From contig CAYMEK010000057.1 of NCBI GenBank assembly GCA_964389305.1, forward strand, positions 1 through 30,625: a stretch of DNA of 30,625 bases, given 5' to 3'. The position numbers and the translations under genes were made by a program. The DNA is from CAYMEK01 sp964389305. Its GTDB lineage: Bacteria > Spirochaetota > Spirochaetia > SZUA-6 > DRHE01. Shown one piece after another: positions 8,235-15,785 of the stretch; within the stretch, counting starts at the first letter, position 1; each line of letters begins with the position of its first letter. Under the pieces are notes generated by a model that was given only the letters and a program-made list of their open reading frames with translations, was not told where the DNA came from and did not search any database.

Positions 8235-8342
8235 AGCTCTCCTTCCTCTCTGAGCCTTAGAGTCCGGATTCTGACTCTCCCGCTCGCAGGCCCGGTATTG
8301 CTTTTCTACGCTGTTTCACACCGAACAGACATCTTTATAGTA

Positions 8343-8358
8343 AGCAAGTGATATGCCA
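8343..8358 (-). promoter_or_regulatory. Sigma-54 (-24/-12) promoter of the che operon
   Basis: Read on the minus strand the site is TGGCATATCACTTGCT. It matches the sigma-54 consensus TGGCAYRN4TTGCW at every defined position, with GG and GC ten bases apart. The predicted start is near 8332, about 100 bases ahead of cheY. It needs an AAA+ activator, and one is encoded 1.1 kb away on the other strand. Confidence 0.85.
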
Positions 8359-8446
8359 TAACTTCGAATAGAGTCTATTTATTTATTTTATAAAGAATTA
8401 AATAGAAGCTGCCCCGGCTCGAGAAAACAGGAATTTTCAAGCTACC

Positions 8447-8501
8447 TTGATCAGGGACTTAGACTTGTATACTATTTCTTTTCGAGACCGGAAATTATAA
8501 T
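8447..8501 (+). promoter_or_regulatory. Possible sigma-70 promoter for the soluble kinase gene
   Basis: A perfect TATAAT lies at 8496-8501, but with no good -35 at standard spacing. A second option, TTGATC (8447-8452) and TATACT (8468-8473), has a short 15-base spacer. Both are in A+T-rich DNA where such boxes arise by chance. Confidence 0.3.
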
Positions 8502-8571
8502 AATATAAACAAAAATTTAAATAGAAGAAAAATTTAGCCGCCGTCGGTGCGGCATACGAAGAGGAATGGAC

Positions 8572-9390
8572 ATGAATGAGCCGAACAAGGAAGCGGACTC
8601 GCTGCTGCAAGAGGATAGATACCACCTCCTTGAAATAATCCTTCCGGGAATTGCACACGAGATCAACAACAACAGTCAGACTATCCTCCTCAGCGGCCAG
8701 GTTCTGCTGGAAATCTGGGAAAGCCTGAAACCGGTAGCAGACCGCTACCTGAAGGAGCACGGCGATTACTCGGTCGGCGGCCTGGACTATTCGGCCGTAC
8801 GGGACGAGCTGGCCGGCTACTACGCCAATCTGCTGCACGGCGCCGAAGAGATAGAGAAGACGGTCACCACGCTGCGGGATTTCCTGCACTACGATGCCGC
8901 CTCCAAAGATGCGCCGGTAGAGCTGAACCGGCTGATAGAGCGGACGCTGACCCTCCTGGCGAACTCGATCCGCAAATCCACGGACAATCTGCGTTTCGAC
9001 CCGGCGCCCGACATTCCCGTGTTTCCCGGCTGCCCTCGCAGCATTGCCCAGGTGCTTTTACATCTCATTCACAACGCCTGCCTGTCCCTCACCAGTAAGA
9101 AACAGGCAATCGAGATAGCCACCCGCTACGACCGGGTCGAAAGAACCGCACGTTGCACGATCCGCAGCGGGGGCGAAGGGCTGGTTCCCGAGTTACTCGC
9201 CCGGATACAACGCTTCCTGGCCGGCGGCGAGCCGCTGCCGCTCGAATCATATCCCGGTCTGGCTGTGCTGCGCCGTATCATGACCAATCATGACGGGCAG
9301 GCGGATTTTCAATCCGGCGCCGGGCGGGGAACGACCGTGATCCTGGGCTTTCCGGTGCGACGGCGAGGAGAAAAGCATGGCCAGACGTAA
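8572..9390 (+). CDS. Soluble histidine kinase with degenerate ATP-binding motifs
   Basis: This 272-residue protein has no membrane segment or recognisable sensor domain. The H-box PGIAHEINNNSQTI contains the likely phospho-acceptor His29. The N-box LLHLIHNAC holds Asn168. The G1 box, normally DxGxG, reads SGGEG at 199-203, so the adenine-contacting Asp is replaced by Ser, and the usual F-box PFFTTK is absent. The G2 region is reduced to YPGLAVLRRI, and G3 (GRGTTVILGFP) is recognisable. I chose the ATG at 8572 because GAGGA is six bases upstream; the ATG at 8566 abuts that box. It overlaps the next gene by 14 bases and is presumably the cognate kinase (or phosphatase) of that regulator. It may bind ATP poorly. 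Confidence 0.85.
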   Translation: MNEPNKEADSLLQEDRYHLLEIILPGIAHEINNNSQTILLSGQVLLEIWESLKPVADRYLKEHGDYSVGGLDYSAVRDELAGYYANLLHGAEEIEKTVTTLRDFLHYDAASKDAPVELNRLIERTLTLLANSIRKSTDNLRFDPAPDIPVFPGCPRSIAQVLLHLIHNACLSLTSKKQAIEIATRYDRVERTARCTIRSGGEGLVPELLARIQRFLAGGEPLPLESYPGLAVLRRIMTNHDGQADFQSGAGRGTTVILGFPVRRRGEKHGQT

Positions 9391-10792
9391 ACATCCTGAA
9401 AATCCCGTCCTCCTGGTCGATGACGAATCCCCTGTGCTGCTGTCTCTGACCGCCGCCCTGGCTTCCGGCGGCTATACCAACCTCATACCCTGCCAGGATG
9501 CCAGAAAGGTCGAAGGCATCCTGGCCGGCAAGGAAATCAGCGTGCTGCTCCTCGACCTGAACATGCCTCACCTTTCGGGCGAGGCTCTGCTTCCGATGAT
9601 ACGGGAAGAACATCCCGACCTGCCGGTAATCATCATCTCGGGAATAACCGAGGTTGCCCTGGCCGTGAAGTGCATGAAGCAGGGAGTGTTCGACTACCTG
9701 GTGAAACCTATAGAGAAGAGCAAGCTGCAGGCCACAGTCAGCCGGGCGCTGGAGATAAAAGAGCTGCGGAGGGAAAACGTATCGCTGAAGAGCCATCTGA
9801 TCGAGCGCCAGCTCAACCATCCCGAGGCCTTCAAGGAGATTGTCTTCCGGGACGAGAAGATGCGCGCCTCACTGCTTTACATTGAATCCATAGCCGACAG
9901 CGGACAGACCGTGCTGATTACCGGAGAAACGGGGACCGGCAAAGAGCTGGTGGCTAAGGCGATCCATCGGCTGAGCGGCCTCCGGGGCCAGTTGGTTACC
10001 GTGAATGTAGCCGGATACGACGAGAACATGTTCTCGGACGCTCTTTTTGGACACCTTAAGGGCGCCTACACCGGAGCCGATCGAGACCGCCCCGGCCTGA
10101 TCGAACGGGCGGAGAACGGAACCCTGTTCCTCGACGAGATCGGAGACTTGAAGCTGGAATCCCAGGTCAAGCTCCTGCGCTTGCTGGAGGGAAGGGAATA
10201 CTACCCTCTGGGCTCGGACGCACCGCGTCGCACCGACGCCCGTATCCTGGTGGCTACCAACCACGACCTGGACGCTGCAGTAAACATGGGCGAGCTGCGT
10301 AAAGACCTGTACTTCCGGCTCAGGACCCACCACGTACACCTGCCGCCTCTGCGCGAGCGGATCAAGGACCTTCCGCCCCTGGTCGACTACTTCCTGCAGC
10401 AGGCAGCCAAAGAGCTGGGCAAGGATCCTCCCACGGTTCCTCCGGAGCTCTACAATCTACTGAAATCATACTCCTTTCCCGGCAATGTACGGGAGCTTCG
10501 CTCCCTGATCTTCGATGCGGTCAGCCGGCACGGCGGTGGAACTCTGTCTTTGAAGATGTTCAAGGAAGCCATCGGCAGGAAGGGGACGAGCAAATCGAAA
10601 ACCACCAGAGAAGACTACTTTTCCACCTGCCTGGAGCTCCCCACTATACGGGAGGCTACCGAGATGCTGGTAGCCGAGGCGATGCAGCGGGCCGGGGATA
10701 ACCAGTCCATCGCCGCCCACATCCTGGGCATCACCCCCCAGGCTCTGAGTCAGCGGCTGAAGCGGGCCGGGGACTCGGGGCGGAAAGGTTAG
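9377..10792 (+). CDS. Sigma-54-dependent response regulator (NtrC family)
   Basis: This 471-residue activator has a receiver domain (about 8-125, phospho-acceptor Asp60 in LLLDLNMPH), a coiled linker, an AAA+ domain (about 155-390; Walker A GETGTGKE 183-190, sigma-54 contact loop GAYTGA 229-234, Walker B TLFLDEIGD) and a C-terminal Fis-type helix-turn-helix (NQSIAAHILGITPQALSQRLKRAG). The canonical loop is GAFTGA; the Phe-to-Tyr change keeps the aromatic residue. The ATG at 9377 lies inside the kinase gene and has GAGGAG six bases upstream. Two consensus sigma-54 promoters flank this kinase-regulator pair, at 8343-8358 and 10961-10976, making them obvious candidate targets. That link is inferred from position. 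Confidence 0.95.
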   Translation: MARRKHPENPVLLVDDESPVLLSLTAALASGGYTNLIPCQDARKVEGILAGKEISVLLLDLNMPHLSGEALLPMIREEHPDLPVIIISGITEVALAVKCMKQGVFDYLVKPIEKSKLQATVSRALEIKELRRENVSLKSHLIERQLNHPEAFKEIVFRDEKMRASLLYIESIADSGQTVLITGETGTGKELVAKAIHRLSGLRGQLVTVNVAGYDENMFSDALFGHLKGAYTGADRDRPGLIERAENGTLFLDEIGDLKLESQVKLLRLLEGREYYPLGSDAPRRTDARILVATNHDLDAAVNMGELRKDLYFRLRTHHVHLPPLRERIKDLPPLVDYFLQQAAKELGKDPPTVPPELYNLLKSYSFPGNVRELRSLIFDAVSRHGGGTLSLKMFKEAIGRKGTSKSKTTREDYFSTCLELPTIREATEMLVAEAMQRAGDNQSIAAHILGITPQALSQRLKRAGDSGRKG

Positions 10793-11028
10793 TTGTCGGA
10801 TAAAGATATATTTAAATCACACAATTTCTTTCTTTATATAGATTTATTGATAACAGCGTCCCGGGGCTTAAAGTTTGCTTTCACAGCTCCTCTCGCCAGC
10901 GAAGCGATGGGTCTAATATAATTATAATCCAGGAAAAGAATTAAAAACAGTTACCTATATTGGCACAGGACTTGCTTTTATCTTTCTGCGGCATCTCGCC
11001 GCCTGGGTCAGACGGGTAACGGAAGATC
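10793..11028. other. A+T-rich intergenic region upstream of the 252-residue protein gene
   Basis: These 236 bases hold no convincing gene. The first half is A+T-rich, with a short G+C-rich island around 10855-10912. I see no intrinsic terminator with a T-tract after the regulator gene. A consensus sigma-54 promoter is near the downstream end. Confidence 0.65.
10961..10976 (+). promoter_or_regulatory. Sigma-54 (-24/-12) promoter
   Basis: The sequence TGGCACAGGACTTGCT fits TGGCAYRN4TTGCW fully, with GG and GC ten bases apart. The predicted start is near 10987, about 42 bases before the ATG at 11029. It shares the core GACTTGCTT/CACTTGCTT with the che promoter. It lies 170 bases after the gene for a sigma-54 activator. 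Confidence 0.85.
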
Positions 11029-11787
11029 ATGAAGGAGTTCAAAGAGCACCTCTACGAAGCAACGCTTTTCGCTTTCGGCAAGATCCTGGCCAAGTACAAC
11101 GCCTTCGAACGGGCTGTTTTGCTCAAGGAGACGGGCAAGGAGATCCTGGAGTACCTGAACAGGCGGGGATACGCTATACCTCAGGGAGGAGGGACGGGAG
11201 ATCTGAACTGGGTCATAGATCTTTTCGTTGGCCATGGCTTCGCCGCTTCCGTGGACATCGAACCGGCCGGCGACGGCCAAAGGATTACCTGGCACGACCT
11301 GTACGGCTATGGGGCTTATGAGGAGCTGCAGGATTACTCCAGCGACCCGTTTCTGTCTTGTCCCCTCACCGCCGTGCTCGGACACCTGGCCGCCGGCGAG
11401 GGAAAGATCCTGAAGCTCCGGGAAAAGAGCTTCAACGACCTGGACCGCACCGCGGTCAGCGTCCGGGAGTTCGTCGAGGCGAGCGAGGCGGATCGTGCGG
11501 AAAGTAGCCGCTTCGAGCCCTCTTCCCTGGCCAACGCTCAGCTTGTCGAGCTGGCGGAGGAAAGAGCGAGAAAGCTGGAGCAGACGCTGAAAGAATTGAA
11601 AACGTTGCAGGGTCTTCTTCCGATCTGCGTGGGCTGTAAAAAAATACGCGACGACCGGGGCTACTGGAAGAGGCTGGAGCAATATCTGGAGGAGCACTCC
11701 GAAGCGAAATTCAGCCATGGGCTTTGCCCGGACTGCTTCGCCAAGCTGTATCCCGAGCTGGCCGCGAACGACGAGGAAATCCTATAG
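11029..11787 (+). CDS. Uncharacterised protein with C-terminal four-cysteine module of signalling proteins
   Basis: This 252-residue protein has two parts. Residues about 1-140 form a mixed alpha/beta domain of unknown function; motifs are FAFGKILAKYNAFE, RGYAI, TWHDLYGYGAYEEL and DPFLSCPLTAVLGHL. It may be a sensory domain, but I cannot name it. A helical stretch (about 165-195) leads to LPICVGCKKIRDDRGYW and FSHGLCPDC, with Cys200, Cys203, Cys233 and Cys236 as a likely metal or redox knuckle. This C-terminal module is common at the ends of receiver, PAS and histidine kinase proteins in environmental bacteria. Here no kinase or receiver is present. GGAAG lies three bases before the ATG. It appears monocistronic, convergent with the next gene, and under a sigma-54 promoter. 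Confidence 0.85.
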   Translation: MKEFKEHLYEATLFAFGKILAKYNAFERAVLLKETGKEILEYLNRRGYAIPQGGGTGDLNWVIDLFVGHGFAASVDIEPAGDGQRITWHDLYGYGAYEELQDYSSDPFLSCPLTAVLGHLAAGEGKILKLREKSFNDLDRTAVSVREFVEASEADRAESSRFEPSSLANAQLVELAEERARKLEQTLKELKTLQGLLPICVGCKKIRDDRGYWKRLEQYLEEHSEAKFSHGLCPDCFAKLYPELAANDEEIL

Positions 11788-11793
11788 TTTGAA

Positions 11794-11878
11794 GACGGCA
11801 AGCGCTGAAGCGCCGTCGCGCTCCCGGCCGTCCTGCCTGTCATCGCTCGGCTTTTCGCCGCCCGGCTCCCGGCCGGGC
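11794..11878. terminator. G+C-rich hairpins between convergent genes
   Basis: Two inverted repeats lie in the 102 bases between the convergent stops at 11787 and 11890: GACGGC (11794-11799) with GCCGTC (11812-11817), and GCCCGGC (11860-11866) with GCCGGGC (11872-11878). They could end transcription from both sides, but neither is followed by a T-tract on its sense strand, so the call is tentative. Confidence 0.4.
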
Positions 11879-11889
11879 ATCTCGGCCCA

Positions 11890-14553
11890 CTACCTGCCGT
11901 CAAGGATCTCGCGCACCAGGTGCACCAGAGCTTGGGGAGTAAACGGTTTGGATAGAAAGGCGGGCGCCTCGGCAACGCCATCCAGGCGGGTGGCGATCTC
12001 CTCCGAATAACCGGATATACACAGCACTTTCAACCCGTTGTTGTGCTGGATGAGCTGCTCCGCCAGCTCCACACCGCTCTTTCCGGGCATGACCATGTCC
12101 GTGATCAGGAGGTCGATCGACTCACACTCCCGGGCGACGGCCAGAGCTTCCTCCGCATCCGCCGCTTCCTGTACCCCGTAGCCGTAACTTCTGAGTACGG
12201 CGACGACCATCCTCCGCACCGATTCCTCGTCTTCGACCACCAGGATCGACTCGCTGCCCTGCATCTCCCCTTTGCTCTCGGCTTCCCTGGGCCGGTCGGG
12301 CTCCGGACCCGCCGCCGGCAAGTAGATGGAGAACCTGGTTCCCAGGCCGACCCGGCTGGACACCGTAATCCGTCCGCCGCTCTGCTCCACGATTCCAAGC
12401 ACCGAGGAAAGACCCAGGCCCGTGCCCTTGCCTATCTCCTTGGTGGTAAAAAACGGATCGAATATCTTCTTCAGGGTCGCTTCGTCCATCCCGGCTCCCG
12501 TATCGCAGATTCTCAACAGCACGTGACCGTGGGCGGCGGGCTCCACCGCGACCGCCGAACCCTCGATTCCGTCCGCCGGTTCGACGGCCTCCGGCAAGCC
12601 GTCGACGCCTCCGGGCAGATTCCTGGTCGTTATGGTGATCGTACCGCCACGCGGCATGGCGTCGCGGGCATTGATCGCCAGGTTGAGGATGACCTGCTGA
12701 AGCTGGCCGGGATCGGCCTTCAATTTCCTCAGCTCAGGGTCCGGGTGCACCACCAGCTCGATATCTTCCCCGATCAACCTCCGCAGCATCCCCTGCATGT
12801 CCTGGATCAGGCTGTTGAGATCCAGCACTCTGGGCTGGAGAAGCTGCTTGCGGCTGTAGGCCAGGAGCTGCCGCGTAAGGGAGGCGGCCCGTTCGGCGGC
12901 TTTGCGAATCTCCGCGACCTGCTCGAGCGGCGCTCCGTCGGCGCCGAAGCGAAGCTGCAGTAGCTGGGCGTATCCGATGATGGCGGTAAGCAGATTGTTG
13001 AAGTCGTGAGCTATCCCCCCGGCTAAACGGCCCACCGCTTCCATCTTCTGAGCTTGGATCAGTCGCTCCTCGAGCTGTCTTCGCTCGCTTATATCACGGA
13101 CGTTTATCACGATTCCACCTATGGCCGGGTGATCCAAAAGATTCCTGCCCGTCACCTCCAGCAGGCGCCAGCCGCCCTCCTTATGCCGGCAGCGGAACTC
13201 GATGCGTTCCTCTGGTATCCGCCCTTCCTTTATCAGGACTTGGAAAAGCTCTTTTATTCCGGTTCGGTCCTCCGGATGTATGAGCTCGAGCGGAGCGGTT
13301 TCCACCAGCTCGTCGGGCCGGTAACCCAGCATATTCGTCACCGAAGGACTCACGAATCCGAGCTTGCTTTCCCCGTCCAGAATAGCCACGATATCCAGGG
13401 AGCTCTCGATGAGAGCGCGAAAGTGCTCCTCTCGCTGGCTGAGCTCCTCATAAAGCCGTTTGAGCTTCACGGTCATCCGGTTGAACGAGCTGGCCAGTAC
13501 CCCTATTTCGTCCTGAGTTGGAGCTGGAACGTGAATATCCAGGTTGCCGGAGGATATCTGAAGCGCCGCCTGCTGCACGGCCAGAATCGGATCGGCGATA
13601 CGCCGGGAAAGCAGGTACACCCCGGCGGCCAGCAGCAGAACCAGGCCCAATCCGGAACCGGCCAGCACGGCGGTCTGACGGCGGGCGGAGGCGTAGGCCT
13701 CTACTTCGTGAACCTCCACCAACAACGCCAGCTCCCTGTCCTCCAGCCAGCGGTATACGCCCAGTACGGGGATTCCCCTGTAGTTCGGGTAGACTCCGGT
13801 GCTGTCTTTGCCGCTCACCGCGGCATCGATTCCTTTCGAATGAACGCCCCGGGGATAATCTTCCCGGCCGAAGCGCGCGGCGGAGACGAAAACATTGTAG
13901 CGGTCCACCAGATAGGCCTCGCCCGTTTTCCCGAGCCCGACCGACTCCTGAACGATGCGGTCCATGTTCTCCAGGGCCAGGTGCACCGCCAGCACGCCCA
14001 GCAGCTCCCCGCCGACGCCGTAAAGGGGCGTAGAGATGGTCAAGGTGGGCTGAAGGTCTACGGGAGATGGATAGGTGTTTTGGATGTAGGTTTCCTTGAG
14101 ACCTTCCACGAAATAGGTGTCCAGGACGCGGTACTGCCCCTCGTTCGACCGGTTCGTGGAAACCGCGACCCTGCCTCCTTCCTTGCTGAGCAGAAAGACC
14201 TCTTGAAACTCGGGGGTATGTTCCAGTACCCGCTGTAAGAAGGAGCACAAGCTCGCCAGCACTTCGCCGTACTGGGAAGCCCGACTGCCGGCCCCGAGCA
14301 GCAGCTCCGACCAGCGTCTCAGCTCGGGCAGTGAGGAGAGGAGAGCCGCCTTTCTGGCCTGCTCTTCGACCCAGCGATCGATGGCTTCGGCTTTGATGGC
14401 GGCTTGAGCGCTGATCTTCTCAAGCACCGCCTGTTTGGTGTCTTTGATGATGAACAGGTAACTGGCCGTACCGAGCAGGACCACGATACTCAGGGAGAGA
14501 AGAAAGAAATAGATAACGATCCGAGCCAGCAGGCTCTTCTTCGCAATGATCAA
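11890..14553 (-). CDS. Hybrid histidine kinase: Cache, HAMP, PAS, HisKA, HATPase, REC
   Basis: This 887-residue membrane kinase has TM1 (about 12-35), a large periplasmic dCache-like domain (about 40-285), TM2 (about 296-316), HAMP (about 317-370), PAS (about 375-490), HisKA with His516 in GGIAHDFNNLLTA, HATPase (N-box Asn628, DTGAG 684-688, GKGTGLGLS) and a C-terminal receiver with Asp819 in LLITDMVMPG and Lys869. It would sense an extracytoplasmic ligand and pass the phosphate to its own receiver and then to a partner not visible here. The start codon is TTG at 14553, with AAAGGAG five bases upstream. It follows an amino-acid-binding lipoprotein gene by 12 bases, which points to co-expression. 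There is no partner response regulator with an output domain in this operon. Confidence 0.93.
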   Translation of the reverse strand: MIIAKKSLLARIVIYFFLLSLSIVVLLGTASYLFIIKDTKQAVLEKISAQAAIKAEAIDRWVEEQARKAALLSSLPELRRWSELLLGAGSRASQYGEVLASLCSFLQRVLEHTPEFQEVFLLSKEGGRVAVSTNRSNEGQYRVLDTYFVEGLKETYIQNTYPSPVDLQPTLTISTPLYGVGGELLGVLAVHLALENMDRIVQESVGLGKTGEAYLVDRYNVFVSAARFGREDYPRGVHSKGIDAAVSGKDSTGVYPNYRGIPVLGVYRWLEDRELALLVEVHEVEAYASARRQTAVLAGSGLGLVLLLAAGVYLLSRRIADPILAVQQAALQISSGNLDIHVPAPTQDEIGVLASSFNRMTVKLKRLYEELSQREEHFRALIESSLDIVAILDGESKLGFVSPSVTNMLGYRPDELVETAPLELIHPEDRTGIKELFQVLIKEGRIPEERIEFRCRHKEGGWRLLEVTGRNLLDHPAIGGIVINVRDISERRQLEERLIQAQKMEAVGRLAGGIAHDFNNLLTAIIGYAQLLQLRFGADGAPLEQVAEIRKAAERAASLTRQLLAYSRKQLLQPRVLDLNSLIQDMQGMLRRLIGEDIELVVHPDPELRKLKADPGQLQQVILNLAINARDAMPRGGTITITTRNLPGGVDGLPEAVEPADGIEGSAVAVEPAAHGHVLLRICDTGAGMDEATLKKIFDPFFTTKEIGKGTGLGLSSVLGIVEQSGGRITVSSRVGLGTRFSIYLPAAGPEPDRPREAESKGEMQGSESILVVEDEESVRRMVVAVLRSYGYGVQEAADAEEALAVARECESIDLLITDMVMPGKSGVELAEQLIQHNNGLKVLCISGYSEEIATRLDGVAEAPAFLSKPFTPQALVHLVREILDGR

Positions 14554-14565
14554 GGCGACTCCTTT

Positions 14566-15711
14566 TCAGGGATCGATCCTGGTGAAGTAGCGAAAAGCTC
14601 CGTCCTGTACGTGAATGATGACAACACTCTTACGAGGATCGGGGGAGCCGAGGAACTCCATGACCCCTGTCACGCCGACGTATTGTTGCAGGTTCTCAAG
14701 GCCTGCGAGTATCTTCTCGGCGGCCGTGCTTCCCTGCGTCCGGGCAACGCTGAAGAACAGCTGCAGAGCGTCGTAGGTGAGCGCACCGGCGGCCGTGGGC
14801 TCCCGCTGGTAATTGCTCCGGTAAGCGGCGCTGAACCCCCGCACCAGCTGATCCGGTATTTCTGCGGAAAAATGGGTGCTGAAGTACGCTCCCTCGATCC
14901 TGGCTATATCCTCGGCATTGCGGAAGCTCATGGTGTCCGAGCCGATAACCTGGACCTCGATACCCAGTTCGTGAAGCTGGTCCATCTGCAGGCGCACCTC
15001 GTTGACGTAGTTGGGTAGAAACAGGACGTCCGGGCGGCTGGCAGCGATGCGTCTTAACTGCCTCCGGAAGTCCTTCTGCCCCGTCGTGTAACTCTCGTAG
15101 GCGACAACCTCACCGCCGGCCTCGGCGAAGTGGTGCACAAAGATCTCGGTGATCCCCCGGTTGTAGGGGCTGGCGATATCGAACAGCACCGCCGCCTTTC
15201 CGGCCCCGAGGTTTTCCCTGGTAAAACGGGCCATGACCTCACCCTGGAAGGTGTCCGTGAAGCAGGTGCGAAATACGCACTCCTTGTCCCTGGTTACCTC
15301 CGGATGGGTGGAAATCTGGGTTATCATCGGCACTCCGGCCTGGCAGGCCAGGCGGGCCACGGGAATGGCCAGGTTGCTGACCGGCGGGCCTATGATCACC
15401 GCCACGTTGTTGTGGTTGATCAACTCCTGGGCTGCCCGTACGGCCAGCTCGGGTTTGTTCTGACTGTCTTTCAGCACCAGGTTGATCCTGTGCCGCCTGC
15501 CCTCGAATACCGATCCGCCGTTGTCCTCGATCTCCTGCAAGGCCAGTCCGGCGCCCTCCAGACACGAGGCGCCGAGATCCCGCAGCTCCCCAGTCAACGG
15601 GGCAATGAAACCGATATCGATCTCAGGCTCCCGCCGCCCGGCGGAGGAACAGGTACCCAGGAAAAACATCGAGGCGCTCGCGAGCAGCAGGATGATGGCA
15701 GCTCTTTTCAT
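14566..15711 (-). CDS. LivK-like periplasmic binding lipoprotein
   Basis: This 381-residue protein is a type I periplasmic binding fold of the branched-chain amino acid/amide family. The N terminus MKRAAIILLLASASMFFLGTCSS is a lipoprotein signal with a lipobox ending at Cys21. The family start DIGFIAPLTGELRDLG, the A-x2-LINHNNVAVIIGP strand and TYDALQL near the end are typical. The open frame extends 26 codons further, but only the start at 15711 gives a signal peptide. It lies between a paralogue and the hybrid kinase. No LIV permease or ATPase genes are present, so it may serve signalling rather than transport. The ligand cannot be read from sequence; amino acids are the usual choice. Confidence 0.88.
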   Translation of the reverse strand: MKRAAIILLLASASMFFLGTCSSAGRREPEIDIGFIAPLTGELRDLGASCLEGAGLALQEIEDNGGSVFEGRRHRINLVLKDSQNKPELAVRAAQELINHNNVAVIIGPPVSNLAIPVARLACQAGVPMITQISTHPEVTRDKECVFRTCFTDTFQGEVMARFTRENLGAGKAAVLFDIASPYNRGITEIFVHHFAEAGGEVVAYESYTTGQKDFRRQLRRIAASRPDVLFLPNYVNEVRLQMDQLHELGIEVQVIGSDTMSFRNAEDIARIEGAYFSTHFSAEIPDQLVRGFSAAYRSNYQREPTAAGALTYDALQLFFSVARTQGSTAAEKILAGLENLQQYVGVTGVMEFLGSPDPRKSVVIIHVQDGAFRYFTRIDP

Positions 15712-15785
15712 GGCTTTCCCACCTCTGGCGAACATCCGGCCTGCGCCGTCGGGTATAGAACGGTATTCCGGCCGCCGAACAGGCT

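Larger units (their letters stand above)
8235..8571. other. Divergent intergenic region between cheY and histidine kinase gene
   Basis: These 337 bases separate the minus-strand che operon from a plus-strand kinase gene. The middle (about 8370-8530) is strikingly A+T-rich compared with its surroundings, which suits DNA bending at a sigma-54 promoter. It holds the che sigma-54 promoter and a possible plus-strand -10 box. A small hairpin (GCCGC/GCGGC, 8537-8553) lies in the leader just before the kinase gene. I see no convincing open reading frame. Confidence 0.7.

Noticed and set aside
11291..11306. TGGCACGACCTGTACG as a further sigma-54 site; similar hits at 24141 and 27634
   Set aside because: The -12 half lacks TTGC, and the sites are inside coding sequence.
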